64,000 nucleotides of DNA from Fimbriimonas sp. (lineage in GTDB: Bacteria; Armatimonadota; Fimbriimonadia; Fimbriimonadales; Fimbriimonadaceae). Made by a program: the position numbers and the translations under genes. The notes beneath the pieces are model-generated. The model ran no database searches and was not told the DNA's origin. It saw only the letters and a list, made by a program, of their open reading frames with translations. Shown here piece by piece: positions 17,795-26,232 of the stretch. Numbering within the stretch: the first letter of the stretch is position 1; the number at the start of each line of letters is the position of its first letter. The stretch spans positions 1 to 64,000 of the forward strand of contig JARXAE010000025.1 of assembly GCA_029866005.1 (NCBI GenBank). Direction: 5' to 3'.

Positions 17795-18370
17795 ATGTCC
17801 CAAGTTCGCGTGTTGATTGCCGACGATGAGCCGATTATTCGGCTTGACCTCCGCCAGATGTTGGAGAGCCTAGGCTATGAGGTCGTGGGTGAAGCGGGCG
17901 ACGGAAAGACTGCGGTTGAACTTGCGAGAGAGCTTAAGCCGGACGTTTGCATCTTGGACGTCAAGATGCCGGTAATGGACGGAATCGAAGCGGTTGACAT
18001 CATCACCGAGGAGAACATCGCTCCAACCATTCTGCTGACTGCGTACTCCGACAAGGAACTGATCGACCGGGCGCGAGCGGCGGGGGTATTTGCCTATCTC
18101 GTGAAGCCGTTTAAGCCGAGCGATTTGGCGCCTTCGATCGAGGTCGCGCGAGCTCGCTTTGAGCAGAACGTTTTACTCAACAAAGAAGTCACGAATTTGT
18201 CGCAGCGCCTTGAGGCCCGAAAGGCAATTGATCGGGCAAAAGGGATTCTTATGGATTCACACAGCCTCGGCGAAGCTGAAGCTTACCGACGGATTCAGGT
18301 GCAGTCGATGAATCTTCGGAAGACGATGCAGGAAGTCGCGGAAGCGATTATTCTTGCGAAGTCGATTTAG
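17795..18370 (+). CDS. ANTAR-domain response regulator (AmiR/NasT type)
   Basis: 191 residues from the ATG at 17795 (MSQVRVLIADDEPIIR); the frame is open to 17735, but the receiver domain begins at this Met. The receiver domain has D10, D11 and phospho-acceptor D55 (CILDVKMP), T/S at LLTAYS and K in YLVKPF. The C-terminal ANTAR domain (about 128-188: ARKAIDRAKGILMDSHSLGEAEAYRRI) binds paired RNA hairpins to prevent transcription termination. No histidine kinase is adjacent. It is 17 bases upstream of the HIT gene, so it starts a four-gene operon with HIT, UDG and M1 peptidase. Confidence 0.92.
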   Translation: MSQVRVLIADDEPIIRLDLRQMLESLGYEVVGEAGDGKTAVELARELKPDVCILDVKMPVMDGIEAVDIITEENIAPTILLTAYSDKELIDRARAAGVFAYLVKPFKPSDLAPSIEVARARFEQNVLLNKEVTNLSQRLEARKAIDRAKGILMDSHSLGEAEAYRRIQVQSMNLRKTMQEVAEAIILAKSI

Positions 18371-18387
18371 AGTCTAAACTAGACCCT

Positions 18388-18876
18388 ATGCCAGAGAATT
18401 TGTGGGCGCCTTGGCGTCTGAAGTATGTCGAGAAGCCCTCGGCATCGGGCAACATTTTTGTAGAGCTTCCCGCCCGAGGTGATGACAAGGCGAACCTTGT
18501 TTTGTATCGAGGAGAGACTGCGTTCGTCATTTTGAATGCTTACCCATACACCAATGGACACTTGTTGATTGCGCCGTTTCGGCAGACGAACGACTTGCCG
18601 ACAATGACGGACCAGGAATTACTAGAGATCAACCAGTTGGTTGCGCGGTCAGTGAAGTGGATCTCGGAGGTTTACAAGCCGGATGGATTCAATATTGGCG
18701 TCAATCTTGGCAAGGCTGCCGGAGCGGGGATTCCGGAACATATTCACTGGCACGTTCTTCCGCGGTGGAATGGAGACACAAACTTCTTGACGACGGTTGG
18801 CAACACGCGCGTGATGCCTGAGTCGCTTGAGGACAGCTACGACCGCCTTCGGGAGGCGATTCAGCGTGACGTTTGA
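18388..18876 (+). CDS. HIT-family nucleotide hydrolase/transferase
   Basis: 162 residues with the histidine triad H118-X-H120-X-H122 in GIPEHIHWHVLPRW and the family strand NGHLLIAPFRQ. The beginning MPENLWAPWRLKYVE is typical of the Ap4A-phosphorylase-like/HIT subgroup found beside uracil-DNA glycosylase or PgsA genes. It probably acts on dinucleoside polyphosphates or nucleoside phosphoramidates. The 3' end overlaps the glycosylase gene by 11 bases, so translation is coupled. Confidence 0.9.
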   Translation: MPENLWAPWRLKYVEKPSASGNIFVELPARGDDKANLVLYRGETAFVILNAYPYTNGHLLIAPFRQTNDLPTMTDQELLEINQLVARSVKWISEVYKPDGFNIGVNLGKAAGAGIPEHIHWHVLPRWNGDTNFLTTVGNTRVMPESLEDSYDRLREAIQRDV

Positions 18877-19468
18877 AGAGCTTCGCTCACGGGCTTTGGT
18901 GTGTACGGCATGTCCGCTGAGTGAGCGAAGAACAAACGTTGTTTTTGGCGAGGGAGATCCGTCGTCTCCGCTTGTATTGGTCGGCGAGGGGCCAGGAGAT
19001 CAGGAGGATAAGTCAGGTCGACCGTTTGTAGGTAGGGCAGGTCAGCTTTTAGACAAGGCTTTGGTCGAGGCGGGATTAAGCCGGGAGACCGTTTACATCT
19101 GCAACACCGTCAAGTGTCGGGCCGCGGATTGGTCAACGGGTAAACCTCAGAATCGCCCTCCGACAGATCAAGAGACAGTAGCTTGTCGGCAATGGCTTCT
19201 TCCTCAGCTCGCCATGATTGCACCAACTGTGATCCTTTGCGTAGGGGCACCGAGCGCAAAGAACTTGATTCGGAAGAACTTTGCGATCACGAAGGAGCGG
19301 GGCCTCTACAACGAGTGCGAGTATGCCAAAACGGCGATTGCAACGTTGCACCCGAGCTACATTTTGCGGCAGCAAAGACCTGATAATGACGGCGGATACG
19401 GCCTCCTGGTCGCGGATATTCGCAAGGCGTGGGACGCTGCGGTTCGGTTAAGAGAAAAGATGGGCTAA
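18866..19468 (+). CDS. Family 4 uracil-DNA glycosylase (Fe-S)
   Basis: 200 residues from the GTG at 18866, with GGGAGG about ten bases upstream; an in-frame start at 18827 would lengthen the overlap with the HIT gene. It removes uracil from DNA to start base-excision repair. Motifs: GEGPGDQEDKSGRPFVGRAG (water-activating and uracil-binding motif) and the C-terminal HPSYILRQ. The four probable 4Fe-4S cysteines are C13, C16, C84 (CNTVKC) and C107 (VACRQW). Family length and spacing are typical, with a small insertion (DWSTG) near residues 88-92. Confidence 0.93.
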   Translation: MTFEELRSRALVCTACPLSERRTNVVFGEGDPSSPLVLVGEGPGDQEDKSGRPFVGRAGQLLDKALVEAGLSRETVYICNTVKCRAADWSTGKPQNRPPTDQETVACRQWLLPQLAMIAPTVILCVGAPSAKNLIRKNFAITKERGLYNECEYAKTAIATLHPSYILRQQRPDNDGGYGLLVADIRKAWDAAVRLREKMG

Positions 19469-19476
19469 GATAGCTT

Positions 19477-21771
19477 ATGCTTTTCGGCTCGGTTATCGCC
19501 GCTTCGGCGTTTTTTGGACCTGATACTCGACCGCCTCACCAATTCGATCTCCTCGATGTGAAGCTCGACGTCACCTTGGACTTTAAGGCGGAGGCCGTCT
19601 CGGGGATCGTCTCACACAAGCTCGTAACCGTGGCGAAGGATGCAGTCTTGGCGTTCGACAAGGGACCAATGACGATCCAGTCAGTGAGCATCGTTGGGAA
19701 AGGCAAGTTCAAGACCGAATCCACCGCCAAAAATGTGTTTGTTCGATGCACAGGCGTCCCTAATGGGACGCCATTGACGGTCTCGATCAAGTATTCAGCT
19801 GCACCAGAGGCTGGGATTTACTTTGTTCCTGCTGAACGGGCTTATCCGAGTAAAGGATCACTGGCCTACACCCAGGGCGAGATGGAGGATAACCGTTACT
19901 GGTTCCCTACTTACGACTTTCCCAATGATAAAGCGACTGCGGAGTTGATTGCTCGAGTTCCAAAGGGAATGAGCGTCTTGTCGAACGGGAAGTTGCTTGG
20001 GACGAAGACGGTTGGGAACCAAGCGATTTGGCATTGGAAGCAGGATCAGCCGATGTCAACGTATCTCATCTCGTTGGTTGCGGGGGATTACATTGCAATT
20101 CCCGACGGAACCTTCAAAGGTAAACCCATTCAAATCTGGGCACCAAAAGGGGCCGAAGATGCTGCGCGAACTGCATTTAAGGGAACCGATAAGCTCGTTG
20201 AGATTTACTCCAAGCTGACCGGCGTGGACTACCCATGGGCTAAGTACGCCCAGTCAGTCGTTCCAGAGTTCATGTTTGGCGGGATGGAGAACTTGAGTTG
20301 CACGACCCAGACGATCGGGGCGATTTTCCCGGAGAATGCAGCTGAGACTTCATCGGCACGGGGTCTGAATGCTCACGAATTGGCTCACCAGTGGTTCGGT
20401 GACCTAATCACAACTCCGACTTGGGCACATATCTGGGTTAACGAGGGCTGGGCGACGTTTCTTCCCCACTTTGTGACTCGGCAGTTGGATGGCGATAGTG
20501 CTTTCCACATTGAGCGTTTCGGAACCTATGAAGGGTGTAAAGGTTCGGCGAAGGAACATCCTATGGTGCGAACAAATTACACGGTCCCGATGGAGATGTT
20601 CGATGGCAACGCTTATCCGGGTGGAGCGACGCGGATGTTTATGCTGATGCGCCAGCTCAGCGAGCCGAAGTTCTGGTCTTCGACCAAAGTATATCTGGGT
20701 GAGTATGGCCGTAAGAACGTGACGACTGAGCAGTTCTTTGCTTCCTTTGAGAAGACTTCCAGCGCGAAGCTACAGGACTTCCGAAAACAGTGGTTCTACA
20801 CCAAGGGGTATCCCAACTTTAAGTTGACGAAGGCAGGATCTGGATTCACTGTTCGGCAGACGACTGCCGGCTTTGATGTTGATGTCGAGTATGTGATCAT
20901 GAACAATGAGATGGTCACTCGGCGCGGCTTGCTTGGTGGGACATCTGCCGAAGCGGTTTCGGTGGCGGTTGGAGCCGGGGAGACGTTGATCATTGATCCC
21001 GGTGCGTGGCTATTGTGCGATGTGTCCTATCCGGCGGACTACAAGGCAGCTGACTGGGAGCGGGCTTGGACCTTGGCAGACAACGATGCGCAGCGAATGC
21101 GGCTCATTGACCGAGTTTCGCAGGACTTTCGAAAGGCAGAGTTTGAGCGTCCACGATCTGAAGCCCTCAAAGGGGAGCTTTTACGAAGGATTCAGGATGA
21201 TGCGTTCTTGGTTAACGTTCTAGAAACGAGCAAGAATGCAAAACATCAGATCACGGCCCTTTACGGTCTGTCGGCAAACAAAGGTTCGAAAAACGAGGCA
21301 CTCTTTGGGAAGTTGTTTAACTCAGTTTCGAACGAGGAGATGAAAAATGCGGCTTTTGACAAGCTCCTCTCCGTGAGAAATAATGCGGCGACCGCAGAGC
21401 TGGGGTGGAATACGACAACTTGGAATCTGCAAACCCAGACGCGGGCACTATCATGGTTTGCCGCAAACGACAAGGACAGGGCACGGACGATGGCACTGAA
21501 GGCGGTCAAGGAGTTCGCGCCGGGACCTGTTCGGATGCAGGCGATTAGCGTGCTTGGACAGGTGAAGGATGCTACCGGTTCGCGTGAGGTTTTCGACTTA
21601 CTGGTGTCACTAGCAAAAGGGCGGGCCTATGCTCCGATGGACCAAGCAATCAATGCTCTGGCGGACTACGGCGATAAGCGAGCAATTCCCGTGATTGAAT
21701 CACGGAAGAATCACTCGCTGCACTTCGCTCGTAACACGATTGAAGGAGCTCTAGCGCGGCTGCAGCGCTAG
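19477..21771 (+). CDS. M1-family zinc aminopeptidase
   Basis: 764 residues. The substrate-binding motif GGMEN is at 268-272, and the zinc site is H300-E-L-A-H304 with E323 in VNEGWATFL. Tyr in the region GGATRMFML and downstream completes the catalytic part. The N-terminus MLFGSVIAASAFFG may be a short signal peptide, so the enzyme may act outside the cytoplasm. The C-terminal third (about 520-760) is helical, with HEAT-like pairs. It is the last gene of the ANTAR-HIT-UDG operon (eight-base gap) and overlaps the end of the convergent proteasome gene by four bases. A role in trimming proteasome peptides is possible only if it is cytosolic. Confidence 0.92.
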   Translation: MLFGSVIAASAFFGPDTRPPHQFDLLDVKLDVTLDFKAEAVSGIVSHKLVTVAKDAVLAFDKGPMTIQSVSIVGKGKFKTESTAKNVFVRCTGVPNGTPLTVSIKYSAAPEAGIYFVPAERAYPSKGSLAYTQGEMEDNRYWFPTYDFPNDKATAELIARVPKGMSVLSNGKLLGTKTVGNQAIWHWKQDQPMSTYLISLVAGDYIAIPDGTFKGKPIQIWAPKGAEDAARTAFKGTDKLVEIYSKLTGVDYPWAKYAQSVVPEFMFGGMENLSCTTQTIGAIFPENAAETSSARGLNAHELAHQWFGDLITTPTWAHIWVNEGWATFLPHFVTRQLDGDSAFHIERFGTYEGCKGSAKEHPMVRTNYTVPMEMFDGNAYPGGATRMFMLMRQLSEPKFWSSTKVYLGEYGRKNVTTEQFFASFEKTSSAKLQDFRKQWFYTKGYPNFKLTKAGSGFTVRQTTAGFDVDVEYVIMNNEMVTRRGLLGGTSAEAVSVAVGAGETLIIDPGAWLLCDVSYPADYKAADWERAWTLADNDAQRMRLIDRVSQDFRKAEFERPRSEALKGELLRRIQDDAFLVNVLETSKNAKHQITALYGLSANKGSKNEALFGKLFNSVSNEEMKNAAFDKLLSVRNNAATAELGWNTTTWNLQTQTRALSWFAANDKDRARTMALKAVKEFAPGPVRMQAISVLGQVKDATGSREVFDLLVSLAKGRAYAPMDQAINALADYGDKRAIPVIESRKNHSLHFARNTIEGALARLQR

Positions 21772-22523
21772 AGTGGCTTCGCGGCCTTCAGAACCGTCTG
21801 CATGGCGGTTTTGAGGGCTTTCTCGTCGACTGGTCGGTTGCCGTCTTTGTCTAGGACTCTGACGACCGGTTCAATCCGTTGGAATCCCCCGGTCGCGCTG
21901 TCGAGCGTGGCGGCAATGTCGAGCATTTCGAGGCCGTTTTTAAGGACTTCGTCAAGCGATCGCTTGGCAAAGGAGCCCTCTTTGCGCCGAAGGTATTCGA
22001 AGACTCCCTTGATCTGCATGCTGCCAGATCCGGCGCACGCATATTCGTCGTTGAGGAATCTCGCCCCGGCGCCGTCGAAGAAGTAGAGAACAAACTCTTC
22101 TTTTTCTTTGTTGTAGGCAGCGAGAATGGGGAGGAAGACGCCGATGCCTTCCATTGCCGAGGCAGCGTTTCCAGCGAGGGAGCGACTGATTTCGGCGAGT
22201 TTGCCTTCGAGGCTAAGTTCTTGCAAGACCGAGCGTCGGTAGTACTTGAAGCTGTGCTTTAGGTAGCGGCAAATTTCAACCGAACGGGCGAAAGAACCGC
22301 TGATCGCGACGACCGTCGAGTCATCGAGAGCCATGATCTTGTCGGCCTGCTCGAACATGATGAGGTTGCCCATCGTCGCCCGACGGTCGGCAAAGATAAG
22401 GATTCCGTCCTTGTACCGAAGAGCCAGGACGGTTGTGCCGTGGGTTTCGGGGTGGTTTCCAGTGGCCTCATTAAAGGGTGCTGGGACGAGCTCGCTAAAG
22501 GGCCGAGCGAGCGGACTCATCAT
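21768..22523 (-). CDS. prcB: 20S proteasome beta-type subunit
   Basis: 251 residues. A propeptide of 29 residues ends THG, exposing the nucleophile Thr30 of TTVLALRYKDGILIFADRRAT. Asp and Lys equivalents lie in FADRRAT and MFEQADKIMAL. The late motif CAGSGSMQIKG (Ser region) is also present. It cleaves peptide bonds inside a barrel that normally also needs alpha subunits; none is in the window. The tandem ATG at 22523/22520 overlaps the UBact stop (ATGA). The C-terminal tail after RIEPVVRVLD is longer than usual and basic. It is the last gene of the operon; the stop overlaps the convergent M1 gene. Confidence 0.93.
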   Translation of the reverse strand: MMSPLARPFSELVPAPFNEATGNHPETHGTTVLALRYKDGILIFADRRATMGNLIMFEQADKIMALDDSTVVAISGSFARSVEICRYLKHSFKYYRRSVLQELSLEGKLAEISRSLAGNAASAMEGIGVFLPILAAYNKEKEEFVLYFFDGAGARFLNDEYACAGSGSMQIKGVFEYLRRKEGSFAKRSLDEVLKNGLEMLDIAATLDSATGGFQRIEPVVRVLDKDGNRPVDEKALKTAMQTVLKAAKPL

Positions 22524-22702
22524 TGACCCGACCTCTGGCGGTACTTCTTGGCCTGATCCGGGTCAACCTTTTTGAGTCGGCGGAGGAGTTCGTTTCCTCC
22601 TTCTGGTTTTGTCACGTCCGGGGCCTTGGGGCCGCTGTCGTCGCCGAGTTTGCGCTCGGGGGCTGATGGCATTTGTCTTTGCGGCTGTTCGGCGTTTATC
22701 AT
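22520..22702 (-). CDS. UBact/Pup-like ubiquitin-like protein modifier
   Basis: 60 residues: a Gln/Pro/Ser-rich, probably disordered N-terminal half, then GGNELLRRLKKVD and the C-terminal PDQAKKYRQRSGQ. The Arg/Gln-rich tail ending in Gly-Gln is the mark of UBact, the Pup-related modifier of Gram-negative lineages; terminal Gln must be deamidated to Glu before ligation to substrate lysines. It sits exactly between the Dop-like gene and the proteasome beta gene, with four-base overlaps (ATGA) on both sides. This context, the length and the tail make the call strong even though the protein is short and the N-terminus is not conserved. Confidence 0.92.
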   Translation of the reverse strand: MINAEQPQRQMPSAPERKLGDDSGPKAPDVTKPEGGNELLRRLKKVDPDQAKKYRQRSGQ

Positions 22703-24123
22703 CTGATCTCCCTGAGAGCGACTATGAATGATTCTACGTCAGGGCAGTCGGCGAGCGTCGCGGGATATTCCTTTTCTGGCGGCAGATCGATGAATTCGTT
22801 GTTGATGGTGATGCCCCGCCAGCCGACGGTTTGGATGTGGCCTTTGAATTTGGTGACTGCGAGGGAGCGGGCGAAAGCGCGGGATCTGAGTAAGTTTCCA
22901 AGCTTGGTGGAAGGGATGGCAGGTTCAACTTGATCGGCTTGCTCAAGCGCGTGGTAGAGTCCTTCGTCAAGGTCGATGTTGTGGAACTCAAGGTCGTAAG
23001 ATCGAAGATCGGCGTCATCGCCAAACTCTTCCTTGACTTGTTGAAGAAGGCTTCGCTTTGCGAACCACTCGATACGCCTAGCCACTGCCGGGTGGGATGA
23101 CTCCAAACCGGTAAGAAGCTCGGTGGTGTTCTTGGCTACCCAGTCCATCTCTGGATCAATGCTCTTAAGCTCAGCTTCGGAGGCAGCGGACAGGTAAGAC
23201 TCGATGATTTCGCGAGCCGAGTTCCTTGCGCTGGCGTCATCAGGGTTTCGGCTGAAATGTTTAAACTGATCAACTGGGTCATCAATCTTCCAGACCGGCA
23301 CCTTCCCGTTCTCGAGCAGATAAAGAGCCATCTTTACTAGTCCCACTTTTAAGGCCGTGCTAACCTCCATCATGTTCGAGTCGCCGGTGATGACGTGGAG
23401 CCGAATCCATTTGGCGGGGTCGGCGTGGGGTTCGTCTCGGGTGTTGAAGATTGGGCGTCGCCAGAGGGTCTCTAGGTTGCAGAGTTCGGAAAGGTGGTCG
23501 GCACGCTGACTGAGTTGGAAGTCGCATGGCTCGTCAGTTTCGGCACCGACTTTTCCGGCTCCAGTAAGAAGTTGCCGGGCAATGAGGATCGGCACTACAG
23601 CCTTCTGGATCGCTTCAGGCGAGTGCTTGCGCGAAACAAGGTAACTTTCGTGGGTTCCGAAGGAAGAACCGTGGAAGTCGGTGTTGTTGCGATAAAGAGT
23701 TACTTTGCGACCAATCTTGGAGGCGTAAACTCTCGCTGTGTCAAGTAGATGGTAGTCGCCATCGGAGACGAATCGAGCAAGCTCGAGCACTGAGAATGAC
23801 TCAGGCGTGGCGTATTCGGGGTGGCCGTGGTCGTTGTAGAATCTCGCTCCGTTCGGAAGTACTCGGTCGGCTCGGACGTCTTTCGGATCGCCGTATGACT
23901 TCCCTTTGTCAAACTTGGCATCATTAGGGTCGATTGCGAGGCGATCGACCGAGAATCCTCGAAGGTCGTTACGAGGGTTCTCGAACCGATAGTCCCAGCC
24001 AACAAAACAAGGACCCGGATAACTTCTTACGAAGTCTTCCGAGTCCTCGACTTGGGTTTCGGCTCCTCGCCCCTCAATACGGAGTCCGTACTCCGTATCG
24101 ATTCCGGCGAGAATTCGATGCAT
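22699..24123 (-). CDS. dop: Dop-like Pup/UBact deamidase-depupylase (PafA/Dop family)
   Basis: 474 residues of the glutamine-synthetase-like PafA/Dop family. E11 in GIDTEYGL is the first metal ligand and D98 in FYNDHGHPEYATPE the catalytic aspartate. TLYRNNTDFHG, SSFGTHESYLV and RPIFNTRDEPHAD follow, then RLHVITGDSNMMEVSTALKVG. Dop-type rather than PafA-type features are DHGHPEYATPE, LETLWRRPI, EVST, and the insertion around residues 42-66 (WDYRFENP, LRGF) that resembles the Dop loop. It should deamidate the terminal Gln of the modifier and remove it from substrates. The stop overlaps the UBact start; its own start overlaps the lipoprotein stop by one base. Confidence 0.9.
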   Translation of the reverse strand: MHRILAGIDTEYGLRIEGRGAETQVEDSEDFVRSYPGPCFVGWDYRFENPRNDLRGFSVDRLAIDPNDAKFDKGKSYGDPKDVRADRVLPNGARFYNDHGHPEYATPESFSVLELARFVSDGDYHLLDTARVYASKIGRKVTLYRNNTDFHGSSFGTHESYLVSRKHSPEAIQKAVVPILIARQLLTGAGKVGAETDEPCDFQLSQRADHLSELCNLETLWRRPIFNTRDEPHADPAKWIRLHVITGDSNMMEVSTALKVGLVKMALYLLENGKVPVWKIDDPVDQFKHFSRNPDDASARNSAREIIESYLSAASEAELKSIDPEMDWVAKNTTELLTGLESSHPAVARRIEWFAKRSLLQQVKEEFGDDADLRSYDLEFHNIDLDEGLYHALEQADQVEPAIPSTKLGNLLRSRAFARSLAVTKFKGHIQTVGWRGITINNEFIDLPPEKEYPATLADCPDVESFIVALREIR

Positions 24124-25595
24124 TATCTGCGTAGAACGACGATCTTGCCGCTTGCTGGGAAGCCAGGTGCAGGCGTCGTGAACGAGAAGTCAATCCATCG
24201 GGTCTTTTGTGGAGACACCGTTGAAGTACCGGTGGAGCTGTACTGCGTACTGATCGTTCCTGCAACCTCACCCGTTCGGTTCGTGATTGCATTTGAATCA
24301 CCAATGTTTGCGATTGGGTAGAGGAAGATCTGCTTGGTGCCCATGTCAATGTAGCCCCACATCATGGAGGTGATGGTCGCGAACTTAGCTCCGTTAGCGG
24401 CAGTTCCAATGGTTTGGTTAACAAAGACGACGTCCTGTCGCTCGTCATCCAGGCTACTTGGGATCGAAATCGCCTCAAACGAGTGCGCATTTCGCAGATA
24501 GCCGATATCCGAGATCAGTCCGGAGGACGGATCTTGCCGTTGTTGGAAGTGTGGTCGCCAAGTTCCTTGGAACGAGGTGATCTTTCGAGCAAGAACAGGA
24601 TCGGTGGTCGTTACGTCCGTTGGATCCACACCAAGAGTCGTGTAGCTACCCGGAGTCACTGAGAGTCCGATTCCGCTTGGCAGAGTTGCCGGTGAGGAGT
24701 ATCGACCGACAACTGAGGCGTCTTGACCAGCAGCGAAGATCGTTTCGAATGGTGCTCCACCCACTACTCCTGCGGAAGGGTTTCCTGCACCAAGTGCATA
24801 CCCGTCTCCCGAGAAGAAGATTCTGTTCGCAGTTCCTAAGCCTTGGCTCAGAGTAGGACGCAGTCCGCTTGAAATTGAGGAAACATCAAAGCACACATAG
24901 TCGCTAAGGAAGCCACGGACGACTGTCGTGTCACCATCAATCCGGTTAACGCTATCGAACCAGGCTCTATCGAAAACGGCAACTTCAGTGTCGACTCCTC
25001 CGATGTTTTGTGTTTCCGTATTGATTGTCGAGCCATCCATGAAGAGCGGCACGAGGGTTTCGCGACCCTTGAAGATTCGCACTTCTGATGGGATCGAGCC
25101 CGGGATGCCTTGAATGTTGTTGAAAGTTCGGGTTCCCAGATCGTCAATGAGGTCATAGCGAACCATATTGACGTCAACGGAGGTGAAGTTTCTGGATTCC
25201 GTCGTTAGCAACCCAACGTTGGTCGCAAGAATCTGCGACTGGTTGGACGTAAGCGTCAGAGTTTTTTCCGTTAAGTCCGACGTCTCGATACCGAAGTTGT
25301 CAGAGACTGCCATGTTTCGGGCAATCGCAACTTCAGTTGCTGGTGCTCGTCCTGCACCGGTGAGGAACACATACTGAAGAAGAGCAGGTGTGTTCGACAA
25401 ATTGACAGTCGCAACCTCCGGGAACAGACCTCCAGAAGTTGCTGTCGACCCCGAAGACGCGGTGGACCCGGAGGTCGCAGTTGAGCCCGTTGACGAGCCG
25501 CCAGCGGTGTTACCCGCACAGCCAAAAATCGCGATGGCGAGGGCTCCAACGCCCAGACCCCACTTCAGTTGTTTCCAATCCAATTGACGACGCAT
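24123..25595 (-). CDS. Secreted lipoprotein heading the proteasome operon, unknown function
   Basis: 490 residues from the ATG at 25595 (MRRQLDWKQLK); an in-frame TTG at 25613 is weaker. A lipobox AIFGC (about 21-25) predicts lipid anchoring. It is followed by an imperfect SSGSTATSG repeat (about 30-56), then a beta-rich extracytoplasmic domain with many Thr, Ser and Asn and few Cys. I know no homologue. It ends in the junction TAATG with the Dop-like gene, so the two are translationally coupled although one product is exported and the other cytosolic. An extended -10 promoter lies just upstream. Confidence 0.75.
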   Translation of the reverse strand: MRRQLDWKQLKWGLGVGALAIAIFGCAGNTAGGSSTGSTATSGSTASSGSTATSGGLFPEVATVNLSNTPALLQYVFLTGAGRAPATEVAIARNMAVSDNFGIETSDLTEKTLTLTSNQSQILATNVGLLTTESRNFTSVDVNMVRYDLIDDLGTRTFNNIQGIPGSIPSEVRIFKGRETLVPLFMDGSTINTETQNIGGVDTEVAVFDRAWFDSVNRIDGDTTVVRGFLSDYVCFDVSSISSGLRPTLSQGLGTANRIFFSGDGYALGAGNPSAGVVGGAPFETIFAAGQDASVVGRYSSPATLPSGIGLSVTPGSYTTLGVDPTDVTTTDPVLARKITSFQGTWRPHFQQRQDPSSGLISDIGYLRNAHSFEAISIPSSLDDERQDVVFVNQTIGTAANGAKFATITSMMWGYIDMGTKQIFLYPIANIGDSNAITNRTGEVAGTISTQYSSTGTSTVSPQKTRWIDFSFTTPAPGFPASGKIVVLRR

Positions 25596-25623
25596 AGTGA
25601 TCCCTAGCAACAAGAGTGATCGG

Positions 25624-25632
25624 AGTATAGCA
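25624..25632 (-). promoter_or_regulatory. Extended -10 promoter of the lipoprotein-proteasome operon
   Basis: Read on the minus strand, TGCTATACT fits the extended -10 form TGnTATAAT. It lies about 29 bases upstream of the ATG at 25595. No good -35 element is seen. Confidence 0.5.
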
Positions 25633-25677
25633 AGTTATGTTCCCGCTTGGATAGGTTTTTTTGTCAAAACGCCACGC

Positions 25678-25686
25678 TGGTACAAT
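25678..25686 (+). promoter_or_regulatory. Extended -10 promoter of the yceD-plsX-fabH operon
   Basis: TGGTACAAT matches the extended -10 form. A transcript would begin near 25693, only about three bases before the GTG at 25696, which suggests a leaderless mRNA. It is divergent from the proteasome-operon promoter, 46 bases away. Confidence 0.5.
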
Positions 25687-25695
25687 TTCAGTCCG

Positions 25696-26232
25696 GTGCG
25701 AAGGGACGACTTACTAGACCTCAACGACGTTCTCCAGCATCCTGGAAGAGAACTAGCGGTTGATATTGCCACTGAACTACCAGAAATGGAAGACCTTGAC
25801 CTCGTAGCTCCTGTGGAAGGATTCATAGAAGCTGTCTCTACTGGTAATGCGCTGTTGCTCACCGGAGAGTTTAAGGCTAGGGTCGTCTTGGAGTGCTCGC
25901 GGTGCGATCGGCCACTCGAGATGGATATTGAGTTCGTTCTCGACGAGCAATTTGGTGTCGTCGGAATTCCGAGTTCGATGAGCCATCAAGATTTCGCAAA
26001 AGTAGAAGCCGATCCCGACGAGCCGATCAAATTTTTCGAGGAGAACAATCTCATGGTTGAGGCACTCATCCAGCAAACCTTGTTGCTCAACCTCCCGATT
26101 CATCCACAGTGTGACGAAGATGCGATTGCGGAGTGCGACCGGCTTTTCGCCGAAGGCGCCACCCGAATTATTGACAACGAAAATAGCGAACTCGGCAAGC
26201 TCAAACAGCTTTTAGGAGATTCGACCGAGTGA
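25696..26232 (+). CDS. yceD: YceD/DUF177-family protein
   Basis: 178 residues from a GTG at 25696 (MRRDDLLDLND); an earlier ATG is absent and the -10 element is just upstream, so longer forms are unlikely. The family core is LTGEFKARVVLECSRCDRPL with the conserved Cys-X2-Cys, and a second pair, HPQCDEDAIAEC, near the C-terminus. YceD is linked to 23S rRNA processing and is usually followed by rpmF, then plsX. Here plsX follows directly with a four-base overlap (GTGA) and rpmF is missing from this position. Confidence 0.85.
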   Translation: MRRDDLLDLNDVLQHPGRELAVDIATELPEMEDLDLVAPVEGFIEAVSTGNALLLTGEFKARVVLECSRCDRPLEMDIEFVLDEQFGVVGIPSSMSHQDFAKVEADPDEPIKFFEENNLMVEALIQQTLLLNLPIHPQCDEDAIAECDRLFAEGATRIIDNENSELGKLKQLLGDSTE

